Origin: Progne subis subis
Lineage: Eukaryota; Chordata; Aves; Passeriformes; Hirundinidae
Length of the DNA: 64,000 bases
Assembly: GCA_022316685.1 (NCBI GenBank)
Contig: JAKJHU010000014.1
Span: 7,036,001-7,100,000 of the forward strand
Direction: 5' to 3'
The position numbers were made by a program, and so were the translations under genes. The first letter of the stretch is position 1, and each line of letters opens with the position of its first letter. This document shows positions 35,131 to 47,842 of the stretch, piece after piece. The notes below the pieces were generated by a model. The model was not told the origin of the DNA. It made no database searches and saw nothing but the letters and a program-made list of their open reading frames with translations.

Positions 35131-35202
35131 CCGATCCCGGGATCGATCCCGGACTCGATCCTGGGCTCGATCCTGGATTCGATCCCGGACTCGATCCCGG
35201 CC
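35131..35202. repeat. 12-bp tandem array, six copies
   Basis: Six consecutive 12-mers based on TCGATCCCGGAC (with TCGATCCTGGGC and TCGATCCTGGAT variants). Each carries ATCGAT-like or TCGA cores, which puts a regularly spaced CpG in every unit. Confidence 0.9.
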
Positions 35203-35929
35203 CGGAGCAGCTCCCCACGCCGCTCCCTGTCCCCGTCCGCCCCGCCGAATGTACCCGCGGGCGCCTTATCCCGGGGCGGGCGGGGCCTCCCAAGGGCAGC
35301 CCTCGCAGCCGGGCGCCCGCGTGGCCCAGGCGCTGCCCTGAGGTCCTTCAGAGAGTGGGGTTCATGCGGAGACTACCCAATGTGTCCATCAATATCACTT
35401 GTCTGAACAGCGGTCAGGGTGGTTCGTCCGAGTGAACTGAGGTTTATTCCCCCAAGGGAGCTCCAAAGGTGCTGCTGGGAGCGCTCCTGCCGCTGTCCCC
35501 GAGGGGAGCGGGGTCTGTCACCTCCTGGCGAAGGGTCGCGTTCCCAAGGTCACCCTCCCTGCCACCTGCCCTCTTTCCTCGGGGAACAGCTCGGTTTCAC
35601 CCCGCACAATGTGTTTTAACAGAGATAAACCCATAAATACTTGTTTGCCCCACAATGTCGCTATTTACGGCTCTTGCCAGGATGCTCATGGTGAGCTTTT
35701 GCTCTTGGAGAGTCATTTCCCCAGCCTTGGTAGCAGCTGTGGGTGTCTGGAGATGGAGGGACAGCTCCGAACGTCTGTAAATCTGGCATCACCCTCCATG
35801 CCATTAGTAAAAATATTACACGTTGGAATTTCCTCTGTTGAGTTGAGATTGTGTTTCCTCACTGCTGCCTTCAGCTCTGACCCGTTGGGGTTTGCTCATT
35901 TGTTTGTTTTGCTGGGTTTTTAGTAGATA

Positions 35930-36240
35930 GTGGAACAGCATGCACATGCTAAGAGTATTAAACATGCAAGTGCAAAGGCCAGATCCTTCTTATCATAATT
36001 GTAATAATTACATTGATAAGCCTACATGCAAGTGATGCGTGGAGCTGTATAAATCGGGTTAAAGTACAACCCCCCAGTGAGAGTGGTGCTGTATACATTT
36101 GGCAACGTCCTCAAAGCCCCGAGTGCTCATACTTGTATCCAAATAGAGTAAAGCCGGTTGCAAATAATGTTTATATTTTAATTAACCTGCAGAAAGGCAA
36201 GAGAATTTCATCCTTACTATAGGCAGTAATCTTGCCCGTG
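35930..36240. promoter_or_regulatory. Candidate conserved non-coding element downstream of SLITRK3
   Basis: Repeat-free stretch with TAATTGTAATAATTACATTG (near-palindromic), TATAAATCGGGTTAAAGTAC and TTTATATTTTAATTAACCTG. It lies 1.7 kb past the gene. Inference from composition only. Confidence 0.25.
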
Positions 36241-38397
36241 GACAGTGAGCAGTTCTATTTATTCAGTGGAAATAAATTTGTTCTATGAGAATGGAATTTT
36301 GTATTAAAAGAGATAAATTTTGGCTTAAGTTGAGTTATTTTTCTTTCCTTGCGTAGGAAACTTCCTTTCCGTTGTGTACTGAGATGATTTGGGGGTGATT
36401 TGCTCTGGAAGTGTTGACAGTGTCTAAGTGTGGTGTCTAAAGGGGGTTTTGATGACTTTTGCTTTTTCATTGTGTTGAGCTGAGGCTGAGTGGGTGGCAG
36501 CATTCCTTTCCACTGCAGGAAACAAAAGTGGATCTATCATGTCTGACCTGCAGTGGGTGACACTTTGCATGGTCCAATCCAGTTTCCTCCTAATTCATAG
36601 GGAGTATTAATGATAATTATGTCTTTAACAGCAGTAGCACTAATGCTGCTGGGAAGGAATCAAATAAAGTCAAATGATCTGAAATTGCATTAGAGCTCTT
36701 TGATGGGATGCTATGTGAAATAAATATATTTTTTTAGCTGATTTCATGGTTGTACAAGTACCTAGTGTCATCTTGAGCAGCTCAGCCTGTGGTATTAAAG
36801 CCTTCAGCAAGTGTTTGGTTTATTCCCTCTCTGACCACTGAAATTCTCCCTACAGGTGGAAAAGAGCAGCAAGGCCAGGTAAGCCCCAGACCCAGCCAAC
36901 AACTGCACACAGGGAAATGGAAAGGATGATCCTGGTGCTCAATTATTGGTGCTTTTTATGTTTTCTGGATGTTGTCATTGATGTCACCATCATGTTGTAC
37001 CCTAGGTTAAAAAATTGGTTTGGAAATGGCTTTGTGGATCTCTGAGTGTGTCAACAGCGATAGAAAGATGTCAAATGTTATGGTAGGAGTAATAATCTGA
37101 ATTTTGGAAATTAGAGTGCTCTGGTTAGAGTGTTATTGGAGAGTGAGAATCTTGCTTCTTAGGAGATTCAGTGAACATGAGTTAAGCTGTGGCAGCTCCA
37201 GATTTTGTCAGAGACCTTTCCAGACAAAACCACCTCTGAGTGTGGCAGCACAGCTGATTTGGTTTTAAGCTAGAAATGTGTGGGTTTGTCCATCTTGTGT
37301 TCTCTCTGAGAACTTTGAGAGCACCAGGAGGGAAAGGTCTCTCCAAAATTTGCGGCCGTTCTTCTGAAGCACTTGGGTGTGCCAGCAGCACTTGATGAGC
37401 TCTGTGCTGCCTCTATTCGCTTCAAGAACCCACTTCACGTGAAAAAAGATGTGGTGGTTGGGGTTCAGGTTTAACAGAAATGTTCACATGAAGAACGGAG
37501 TGTAGAATTTGGCCCTAAGTGTGGGAGTTCATTGCTCAAGACATTACTCAACCGTGGGTGCGACTCCTGGCAGCGACTCCAGCCGCCCAGGAGTGAACTT
37601 GTTCCAGGATTGCCCTTCTTCCAAAGGCACTTGCTTTTACAACGTGGATTTATGGACGCTCGGAAATCAGGCTGCTGCGTGCTGCATATTCCTATTTTCT
37701 GAGTTTTTCCAAACCTTGGTTTGCAATCTGTAGCTGAGTTTCTCAGTGAATTTATGTATGTATGTATTTATGTATTTCTGTTGTACATAGTACAACACAG
37801 TTTTTCTCCATGGAAGAAATGCAAATTGACCCAGGAGGTAGCTCACAACAGCTCTTTGTACAAAAGCTCCTATTTTTAAATTCTGGTGTGAGTGGAAATA
37901 CAGTTTGTTGTGGGTTTTTTTGGGTTTTTTTTTTTCCCAGTTCTTGAAATATTTCTGGTTTAATTGGGCAGGAAGAATTGGAATGTGCTTGGAACAAACC
38001 CTTGAGTGGAAGCCCAATTCTGCTCCCATGGAAGTCGATGTTGAAACACCACATTATGCTCAGTTTTAGTCAACAGACTTGAATGAGGAGCAAAATCTGA
38101 TCTCAGAAAATTACAACACCTATTAAGTGGATTTGAGTATTTTGAGACAAGTACTCCATGGGACTGTTTCAGAATAAAATGAGCAATGGTACAGAGAAAA
38201 TGGGTTTGCCATCAATTCAGTAGTTCTCCGATTGACCTCACTCACGAATTAACCAAACAGCCTTTAAGGCTTTTGATTTTAAAGACAAATTAGTTTAGCT
38301 CTAATGTCATTGGCCACCAACTAGCCAAGAAGATTGTTAATGTAACAATTGCAAATTATTTGGAAATACTTTATTAGTATTATCTTTTTCTCTGAGA

Positions 38398-38450
38398 GCA
38401 AGAATATGAAGGTCCCTTTCAACCAAGGGCATTCTGTGTTTCTATGATTT
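38398..38450 (+). mobile_element. Possible short CR1 3' tail
   Basis: GAAGGTCCCTTTCAACCAAG followed shortly by TTCTGTGTTTCTATGATTT resembles the final 50 bases of CR1 (ggtcccttccaaccca..tctatgattctatg). Only the tail is present, so a chance match is possible. Confidence 0.4.
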
Positions 38451-39783
38451 ACAGACACTGACAACTGTGTTTGCCTGCAACTTCTTTAAAATGTCTTTTC
38501 CTTGATCCGTACGGTTTCCCAGTTGTAAAATTCTGTCATGATCTCCTTTTTGTTCAGGTTATTGGGGCAGTTTGGGGGATTTCTATGAAAGCTTTGATGT
38601 TGCTGCACATGGAGTTCCCCTGGAGGTGACACTTGTAGTTTATTTCGGATCCCTGTGGAAGTATTTGGAAACACTTCACTGCGGTGGCATTTTCTCTGCT
38701 AAATCAGTCAATATTGTGGTGTTTTTCAGGATGGTGTCAGTTGGATGATTTTTGTGGGAAAATGAGAGGAGAAGGCTCAAAGAGCTGAAGCTGTAGGAAT
38801 GTTCTGTCCCAGATTCATGCTGGGTGGTCTCTGTAGGATGGATGGTGCATCAGTCCTGATATTTTTGAATGTTGAGGATATTGATCTGAAGTGTGGGGTT
38901 ATTTTTAGGCATTATTTAGAGGTGTAGACATGCAACACTCAGCTGTTGGATGCCTTAAAAAGAACAGATACTAACAGAAGGCAGAGCAAATATAAAATAT
39001 TCATTACAAAGTCCTATGTCCTATCTTGAATCTTTAATGTCCACTTACTTTTCCTAATGTCTTTATTTTTCCACTAGAATTTTCTGAATCTCTCAAGAAT
39101 ATCCTATATATTCTATGAATCCTGAAGAGATATTTCAGGTTAGCCAAGGACTGACTCTCTCTGCAGTTGGGAATTCCAACAAATGCCACTGCCTGTGGAG
39201 GAATATCCTGTCCATGGCATGTGGCACAGCAATTTGGCTTGTCCTTGGAGCATGGTGCCAGGGAGGGAGGTTCTCTACAGTGATCAGATTTTGCAGTAGG
39301 GCTTGAATGATTCCAAGCAGGAATTCCTGAATTGTGATAAATCACTTCTGGAATGGGAAAGACTTCATTTGTGCTGCTGCTTCTGGTGGCACGGCCATCC
39401 CTGGTGGTGTAGTGGCGCCTGGCACCATTCCTGAGGAGAGATTCTTGTAACAGTTACTCTAAAAACCAATTGAACAACCAAACAAAAGCTAAAGAAAAAT
39501 TTGGGTCTTTTTATCCTACAGGGACCTTATCTGAAGATAATGGCATTCCCCAAGTGCTACAGTGGCATTAATATGCTGCTTATGGGGGTTTTATGCATTT
39601 TTTTCTTGCTTTTCTTTCCTTTTCCAGAGACAGCAGCTGGTTTATACCTTAAAGAATTATAGGAATGTGTTTGTTGATCATTTTTTTTTGTTTAAAACTA
39701 AGCCAGTCACAACAGTAACTGTCCAACACTGAGTTTTACAGAAAGATACATAAATGTTTGGTTTTGTACTTCATCTCTAAATA

Positions 39784-39890
39784 ATTTTATATATAATATA
39801 ATTATATATATATATATTTATATATATGTGTGTGTATTTATATATTTATATATTTATATATTTATATATTTATATATAAATATATATATA

Positions 39891-39946
<56 letters not shown>
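39784..39946. repeat. TA-rich satellite-like tract
   Basis: Mixed (TATATT)n, (TATTTA)n and a pure (TA)n run of about 25 copies (about 39,896-39,946). Simple AT repeat, prone to cruciform formation and replication slippage. Confidence 0.95.
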
Positions 39947-39952
<6 letters not shown>

Positions 39953-40031
39953 CCATTATCTGAATAACCCTTGAACCGAAGACTGTCTTTGAACTTTGGA
40001 GACTTTGGCTTTGCAAATCAAAGTTAATTAA

Positions 40032-40169
40032 TGGTTTGGTTTTTTGGGTTTGTTTGTTTGTTTGTTTGTTTGGGGGGTGTGTTTGTTTGGTTTTGTTTGT
40101 TTGGTTTTGGTGGGGTTTTTTTTGGTGGGTTTTTTTTGTTTGTTTGTTTTTGGGTGGGTTTTTTTTGTT
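40032..40169. repeat. (GTTT)n/G-rich low-complexity tract
   Basis: Imperfect GTTT, GGTTTT and GGGGTGTG units over about 140 bases. The open frame across it encodes only Phe, Gly, Val and Leu runs and is not a gene. Confidence 0.85.
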
Positions 40170-42160
40170 CTATGATTGTTCAGTTTGAGTTTATCACTGG
40201 TATGACCCGAGCGAGAGAGGGAAACATTGCAGTGTGAAAATTCTCATAATAGGACTTTAATTCTTGTGCTTCTTTTCTTTGGAGAGTGAAGGAGCTCTGC
40301 TCCAAAGAGCGCAGGAATTGCCAGTCAGAAATGAAATATCTTCACTTTTCTGTGTCCTGAGAGTGCCCAGCATGGTCTGACTCAAAGGGAGATGCAAAGA
40401 GAAATTCCCATTAGTGAGATTTCAGGGTTGGATGGGACCAGCTAAGCCATTCCCTGAGAAATCCAGTCCTCAGGGTCCTACACCACTGGAGGTACCGGCC
40501 CCGCTGCACTGGGAGCACTGAGAAAACTCCGGTTGTGGTGCTTTGGTGAAAAATGAGCTTTAAAAATTAGTAATGGATGCTGGTCCGTTAAGCTTGTCTT
40601 TTTTAGGGAGCACAGCCAGGTTTCCCTGGTGCTGTTTAACTGCCATGCAAGGTCAGGACTGATCAGTCGTCCCCAAAGCACTGCTGGAATAAATCTGTAG
40701 CTAAATGCATTCTTCTTAATCAGAGAGACATTTCCTGTGGCATCACTTCTGTTATGTTTTCTTGCAGTGACCCAAAATCCTGGCTGCTTTGGAAAGTGGA
40801 TAGTATTGGCCAGCAAAGAAATATGGCAAGTAAAAGTCTTTTTTAGATCCAGTTGATGTCAGTGTTTTCTTCAAAAAAAAAAAAAATAGCAAGTCACTGA
40901 GGGGTCCCGAGGAGGAGTTAAGGCACTGATTAAGGCAGAGGGTAATCATTCAGTCCATGCTTAATTCTCCCCTTTGCTTTTAATAAATATATATTTATTC
41001 CTCCTGTTAGCAGTGGGAGGCTGTGACACTGCAGCCGGGGAGGCTGATGGAAGGAATGGCAATGGTTCTTCCGTGACAGCTGGGAATGTTGCCAAGGCTG
41101 ACAGTGAGAACGGCACCTGAAAGTCAAGTGCCCCTCGCTGGCTTAGAGACAGCCAATAACTACATGAAATTCTTGTTGCTGACCCTTGTTTTAGAGCAGG
41201 TAACAAATAGCTCCCAGACCCCGTTTCTCCTGCCTTTGGCCCAAGCTCTCACCAGCCTGCAGGTCGCTGGCATTGCCAGAATTGCTTTTACCTCTCTGCA
41301 TACACAGATCCTCCTTGGGCTGAGGACACACCCCGACCCCTCTGCTTGTGCCTGGAGTGGAGACCAGCTGAAAACACAGTTCTTCTCTCTGTTGGGTTTT
41401 TCTGTAGAGTGGTGTATTGCACCTCGAGACTTCCCTCTGCCCCGCCGGGAGTGCCCTCAGCTGGCTGGCAGCCTCGCCAGGTTTGGCCGTGGCGGTGCCA
41501 CCGGCCTTTGCCAGCCCCTCCGAGCCCACCAGAGTCTGTCCAAGCCTTCAGAGCACAAAGCCCTGATAAGAAGGATCTCTAACAGGTACGCAACAGGGAG
41601 AAGGAGGAGATGTTCCTAAAATTAGTTGCTGTCAGCTCCAAGCAGGAGCGAGTGCCTCGTGTGTCATGGAAACGCCGAGTGTGTGCTGTATATACTGTGT
41701 GTATATCTAAGTATGTACCTGTAATTACACCGCTGAAGTGTAAAATTTAATCCTTTGGAAACTTCTGGGAGATTCAGGAATGTGGCTTGCTTTGGATTGT
41801 AATTAAAATATGGGCATTTTGGTTAAAAATAGCTCCTTTCTGACCTACATTCCTGATGTAGGTCAGTGGAGGCACTTCTCAGACATATTAGCATTTTGGA
41901 CATTTAATCTTAGCAGCATATTGCATCTCCTAGAATAGGTTGGGAGAGGCAAGGCAGGAGGAATTGCTGCATCTCGAGTCACCCAGAGAGGTTGCCAAGT
42001 TTCTCAGGCACCAGAGAGGCAGAATAATGAAGATTATATTTAATTTGGGCTGGAGAGGCAACCGTGGGGTGTTGAGCAGAGGCAGCTCGGATCATCTTGG
42101 CTCTGTGGGGGAGGGAGAATTTATAACTCTAGCTGGCTCCAAAGCAAGCTGTGTGTGCAT

Positions 42161-42310
42161 TTGTGTGTGTGTATATATTTATATATATGTATATACAAAT
42201 CTGGAGTTGTGTATATAACACCCTGTGTATATATGTATGTATGTACATGCCTACAGTGTACAAAATGTGTATCTATAGAAATGTATACATTTATATGAAT
42301 TTCTATTTCT
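42161..42310. repeat. TG/TA-rich low-complexity tract
   Basis: Alternating GTGTGT, ATATAT, TGTATG and ATGTAT units over about 150 bases. No recognisable gene. Confidence 0.8.
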
Positions 42311-42639
42311 CTATATAAATAGTCACGCAACTAGGGGAAATCACATTTCCACGGCGTGTCCTGTTCTGTAACGCACCGCCCCCCAAAAAAAGAAGCTGCT
42401 TCCATTAATGTCATATTGGCACAAATGTCTTAAATTTTCTTTTCTGTTTCTAAAGGAGTGGTGCTTAATGGCTGAGCACAAGCCTGGAAGGTTTTTACTC
42501 TTCCAGAGGACTTCCAGTAAATCATGAGTTGCTCCAGAGCTGTTTCACATTTGTGAAATAAAGTGGTGGCCAAAATGACTCAGGGCTGGTTTTATAGGCA
42601 AAGGAAAGGGATTGTTGACTGTGTATTGGAAACCTCTGC

Positions 42640-43110
42640 TATATTCTCAGAGTTTTGATGGTGAAATATCTGCACTGATAATTACTCTGGTTGCTGTTAA
42701 TTTCCCAGCTATTGGCTTGAACAGGGGAAAAAAAAATGAATTTCCTACTCTAAAGTAAGTTATCTGAAGTCTGATTACGTTGCCTCAGTGATGTATGGAT
42801 TTCCATTTAGGGTCAGGATACTGGGCTGTAAATCAAGAATCCGAGCTCAGTGAACTTCTCGTTTGGGATGTGTCTTTTATGTTCTAATTGATTTAAAATA
42901 ATTTCAGTTCAGTCATCAGAACAAGCTATACCTTAATTCGTGATGAGCTCAAAGAATTTCTCATACATATCAGGGTGAATTTTGCACTTGACTTCGATGG
43001 GGTTGAACGAGGTCAGAGCATTTCATTCAGCACTGGCATAAAAACAATCTTGTAGTTGTGCAACTATTAATTCAGATTGTAATTTTGTAATAAAAGCCAC
43101 CTAAAAATGA
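42640..43110. other. Complex non-coding stretch, possibly including an ancient amniote repeat
   Basis: GGGTGAATTTTGCACTTGAC followed by TTCGATGGGG resembles the 'ttgacttcaatggg' motif of an old interspersed repeat found across birds, crocodilians and turtles. Flanking sequence is complex and AT-rich with no coding frame. The repeat family is not identified. Confidence 0.3.
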
Positions 43111-44634
43111 TATGCTGGTTCTGTATTCTATGGTTATAGCATCTTTCTATGGATAAGATGTGTTGAAGCTGGAGTTGGTTTTGATTTTGTGCTGCTGATC
43201 CTTACTCTGAGTTTGTTCCCTGGAATACCAGATCATAACAGACTGCATTTGAAAGGAAATCTGCAAAGTACTGATCCCTCAGCATTCCTTGAGCTGTGTG
43301 CCCCGAGCGCTGGCTGGTTGCTGAATTGCCACATGCATTGTGCAATATTCCAAGAAATGTAGGTCGTGGGAGTGCGGATTTGTCACGGGCATTTTGGCTC
43401 CCTGTGGCAGAGCCTGTGTCCGGGGTTTTTGCTGAAAAACCTCCTTGTGCCTCCCCCTGAGCATTCCCAGGCTGTCCTGGTCCTTGGAGCAGGGTGGAAG
43501 TGTCCTGCTGCCCTTCTGCCATTGTTTGGAAGCTGGAAGGTGATTAGGAAAGAAAAAGAGGAGAATGGATTTTTCCTTCCTAAGCGCTTCACTTCCTTCA
43601 GGGGAGAAGACAGACCGACAAATACAAAATCATCATGGAAATCACAACAAACACCCAGAACATATGACATTGAGTGAAATGTTTCTCCTGGGATTCTGGA
43701 TTGGGCTTTGCCTTATTATTTCATCTGGGGGAAATGAGCACTTTATGGGAAAGTGCTTCCCAATCTCTTTTGCATAAACATTACAGTGAAACTCGTGTGA
43801 TGTATAGCTGCCTGTTCAAGAAAATGGGTCATTTCCATACAAATGTCATATTTCTATGCAGAAAATATGCTGAATTCATACCTTATCTCCTAGTTAAAGC
43901 AATCCCTTTGCTGGTTTTGTGATTTCAGCATATTTGCCTGACTGGAGACAACCAGAAGAGGAGAAGAAAAAATGATTATTTTTGAATTAACTCATGCAGG
44001 CCTAATGTCAGACTAAGCACTTGAGAGCAGGAATATCATCCTCCGATGGCTAATTCTTCTTTTGAGCAGGGTGAACCACAAAGCTCAGAGAGCTGCTGCT
44101 TTGCTCAGAGTCTGGAGACTTGGGGAAAGAAGGTTTTTCTGATGTCACTGTTGAAGATGCCTGGATAGCCATATCCTCAGGGGTGCAGGGTTCACAGAGG
44201 AACCCACAGGCTGGAGCCAGCAGGGGAGTGATGAGCTTTGCAAATCTCCTTGCACTCTGCAGCAATCTCCTCCCTGGAGGATGAATTTCATCTGAAACGA
44301 ACCTGAGCTCCTGGCACTGCTGCTCCAAAGAAACAACAAACCCACCCTGCCTCTGGAGCTTTGAATTTTCCATGCCACTTTATGTTTGGGAAAGGAACGG
44401 TGGACTTTAGGATTGGAGTTACAAACCAAGTGCGTGCTAGAGATGGGCAGCCAAAGAAATGTCGTGTCCCAAAGCCTGTGGGTGCCTGGTGTAAATCCTC
44501 AGAGCTCCACTGCTCCCAGCACAGCAATGCTGCTGGCCCCATGCTGCCGAGGGGACAGTTTGGAACCTGCTGCTGGAGCCTTCTAAACAGCCATTAGAAT
44601 TTCTAGAAATAATTAATATTAATCTGCCCAGATT

Positions 44635-44785
44635 CTCAGCTCCCTGGAAGTGTCCGAGGCTGGGTTGGACAAGGCTTGGAGCAGCCTGGGACAGTGGAAG
44701 GTGTCCCTGCCCATGGCAGGGGTGGCACTGGATGAGCTTTAAGATCCCTTCCAATCCAAACCCTCCTGGGATTCCCTGATATTAA
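44635..44785 (+). mobile_element. CR1 LINE 3' end
   Basis: Clear CR1 3' terminus: TCCCTGGAAGTGTCCGAGGC, TGGAGCAGCCTGGGACAGTG, GAAGGTGTCCCTGCCCATGG, TGGATGAGCTTTAAGATCCC, TTCCAATCCAAACCCTCCTG. It is 5'-truncated to about 150 bp with a degenerate octamer tail. Confidence 0.85.
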
Positions 44786-45491
44786 GGATAAACAAAGGAA
44801 TGAGGTATTGAAGGGAAAAATAATTAAAGTATTGGTGGCAAAGAGCTTAAAATTAAAAAAAAACCCCTGTGTTTCCACTGCCAGAAATGTGGGTATAATC
44901 AACAGGGGCTTGGGAATGCCTAATCCTTTGGAATTAATATTCAATAATTTTCTCAATTCTGGTATTACATAAATCCCAATGCAAACTATGACTGAGTTCA
45001 TGATCTTTGTCACTGCCACCTTGTCATTACTAGAAGTAATAATTGTCGCCGATGAATAACTGAGAGCAGGAGAACCCAGAGAAAAATTGCAATTGCTTTT
45101 TATTTTCAGTGACAGGCAACACCACACCCAAAAGCTGTTCTATGTACAATCAAATTAATGAAGTAACTGTAAAATTGAATTATTAATTATGGAGAGAATG
45201 GGAAGGAGGCCAAATGTGTGTCTTTAGTTGGCACTGTAGCATTCAGCTGTGTATCGGCGGGTCCTTGACTGGTTAACACCAGAAATTAGATTTTTTTGTG
45301 ATGTTTGTCCCTTTTACACATCCCATTCTTTTTTTCCACAGAAAAATGCCACTGCAATATGAGGACAATGGTCTCAGTGACCTCATTTATATTTATTTTA
45401 GCTTCTATGCCACAACTCTTGTCCTGAATAACCCAATGGTCCTTGAAGGAAGGCAAACAAACAGGTTTTCATCTGTTTGTTTGTGCGTGAA

Positions 45492-45516
45492 ACAAAACAA
45501 AACAAAACAAAACAAA
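45492..45516. repeat. (AAAAC)n microsatellite
   Basis: Five AAAAC units in intergenic DNA. Confidence 0.85.
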
Positions 45517-46049
45517 TATATGCAGAGAGGCTGAAACTCTGAGTGTGCCTAGGACGGGGCTGGCAGCACGATGTTCATGGGTAAAGGAATTCTGGCTGGC
45601 AATGTCAGAATGCTCAATTAGCCCCCGGGAAGACAAAGGCTGTGCCGTACACACCTGCAGCTGTGGGTAAACGAGAGAACAATGGCCATTGTTCAGCTGT
45701 TAATGCACTGAATTTCTGTCATACCTTCATTATTGGCTGACTTTCAGTCCCTGTAATTAATGTGCCTGGAGTGGGTGGATCTCTTTACATTCGCCTGTTT
45801 CTTTTCGCAGCTTAATCAGAGCAGGAGAAAAACTTAAAATTAAGACTCTCTGTGTTTTCCAAGCTTCCCGCTGCTGTGGTGAGCTTGTTGGAGAGAGCCC
45901 TGAACAGGGAACTTCTGGAGATGAATTCATGTTTGATCCTGAAACTTTCCAGTTGCTTGTGTTTCGGGTTGGTTTCCAATTCTTAACTTTGCAGCACTTG
46001 TAAGGAAGAAAGAACACTCCAATATTCAGGAAGGCCCAAACTGTGGAGC

Positions 46050-46165
46050 CATGTAGCTGATAGCCAGCCCATTTCCTAGGAAACTGTGCCAGGGCCTCAC
46101 CACCCTCTGAATAAAGAATTTCTTCCTAATATCAGAAAATGCAAGACCAGCCCTGGAGTTTCTAT
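46050..46165 (-). mobile_element. CR1 LINE fragment, reverse orientation
   Basis: CCAGGGCCTCACCACCCTCT followed by GAATAAAGAATTTCTTCCTA and ATATC is the reverse complement of the CR1 'aggaagaaattctt...gagggtggtgaggccctgg' segment. Internal fragment only, lacking the 3' tail. Confidence 0.6.
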
Positions 46166-47842
46166 AGGTTCGGGTGAGTGTAATTTAAAGCAGAATTTGC
46201 CTACAATGGTTTCCTGAAATTAAAGAGCAGCATAGTTCTGCTTTAAGAGTGAAAACTGATCACAGTCAGCGGTACAAGAAGGGAAATCAGAAAAGCTGTT
46301 TCTACAGTGGTTTCTCCAGCTCAGAGTCCTACAGTGGCTGGTATCCCACAGAATTCCATCCACAAGAGCACCCTAAGAGAAAAACCAGGCTGTCTTTTAG
46401 TGCTCCTGTTTGGTTTTAAGCAGACAGGGAGGATGCTGAGACCAGTCTCAGAACCTGGTGAAGAATAGCCATGGATGGGGATGCTGAGTTCATATTGAGC
46501 AGTGCATGAGAAACATCCACATTCCATTGGATCAATTTCCTTGGATCACCCGGAGCTGCCTTAATGGAATGAAGACCAGATATTCTTTCATCCAGACAGA
46601 GCTCTTAGAATTTGTTGCAACAGAAGCATCGAAATACATTTCTTGCAGTGTTTTACCTCAGCAACAAGAAGAGAGGTTCTGCAAAGAACCTGTGGGCCCT
46701 GTCCCTGATGCAGCTCCCTCCCTTCCTTGCCAGAAATCTCAGCATCCTCAGCAGAAGCAACCTTAGCCACTGTCATGTTTATTATGTCTCTACATATTTC
46801 ACATTAAGTGTTATTTACCGTAACTCTGCCCATAAAGGACTAACAGCATTATTGGAAGCTGTCCTTTGCATGCCTGATGTCAGCTGCAGCTGCAGATCAC
46901 ATTTACAACTCCAAACACATGCAAGGGAGAGTCATAAATTATACAGGAAACAACACAGAGTAATGAGAGACGTGTCAGCTCGAGTTTCTCACTGTGGAGG
47001 CAGCACCGTGGCAGGCAAGATTTATTTACTATTCCAGCCACTGGCTTTTTTTGCAGTCAATAGCTCGTCACTTTTAGTCTGCAAATAGGAATAAAGATGT
47101 TTTGCAAGAAGGGAAACAAAAGACAGCAGAGCTGCTTGGCCTCTGGGGTGAGTTACTGGACTTTAGGAGCTCCAGGTCTCACTCTGCACCAGCCAGTTGT
47201 GAAAACTCTGCAGTTTTCACACGTTTCCCTCTCCTTATCTATTAGCACAAAAAACCACTAATTAATGTATGGAAAGCATAATGTGAAAGCTGTGAATTAG
47301 TCCCATTTTCCCTAAAGGGGACACAGTGGTCCCCAAGAGCCAGATCCAGTGGTCCTGAGTGCTGCCAAAGAGCAGGAGCAACAGTGGAGAGCAGAGAGGG
47401 AGAAACCTGAGCAGGGACCAGTGACACCAAGGCAGTGGTGGCCCTGCAGAAATGCTGGGAAGTGTCCCCCAGTAAAGGTGGTGAGAAAGAGGATGGGGGT
47501 TTCTATTCACACCAGCTGGACTGGGAAATAAACAGGGAACAGTTTTTTGGATCTAATTTTTTACCTGTCTCTAGAGGTTGGCATTGTGTTGGGGTGCAAT
47601 GGTCAGGCATGAAAAATCCCTGTTTTCCAGCCTGAAATTAAATCAAGGTGAAAACATTTCCTCCCACCTCACGTGCAGGTTCTATATGGGGCAATAAAAT
47701 ATTTCTACATCAGCTTTCCCACCTTTTCACATCATATGGGATTGATCTGTGCAGCACCTGGGTGGTTTTCAGCTGTTAAAGAGAAGGGCTGGGCCAGCAC
47801 AGGCACCTGCAGAGCCAAGGCACAGGGACAAGGATGGACACG

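Larger units (their letters stand above)
34560..35345. promoter_or_regulatory. Downstream GC/CpG-rich island without a recognised gene
   Basis: GC-rich block starting about 300 bases past the SLITRK3 distal poly-A signal, with many CpGs (CCGGAGCG, GGCCGCGCC, GCGCGGCC). It contains an 18-20-bp tandem array (about 34,850-35,045) and a 12-bp array (35131-35202). I recognise no protein in any frame. It could be a promoter of an unannotated transcript, a repeat-driven GC island, or a fragment of a wider GC-rich domain that also covers the 3' half of SLITRK3. Confidence 0.5.
35346..47842. other. Intergenic DNA downstream of SLITRK3, no gene seen
   Basis: AT-leaning with short CR1 pieces (38.4, 44.6, 46.1 kb), the TA-rich tract, the GTTT tract and a TG/TA tract. 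Frames such as 41086-41619 (177 codons) and 44636-45127 on the minus strand (which overlaps the CR1 copy) have no recognisable domains. Confidence 0.6.
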
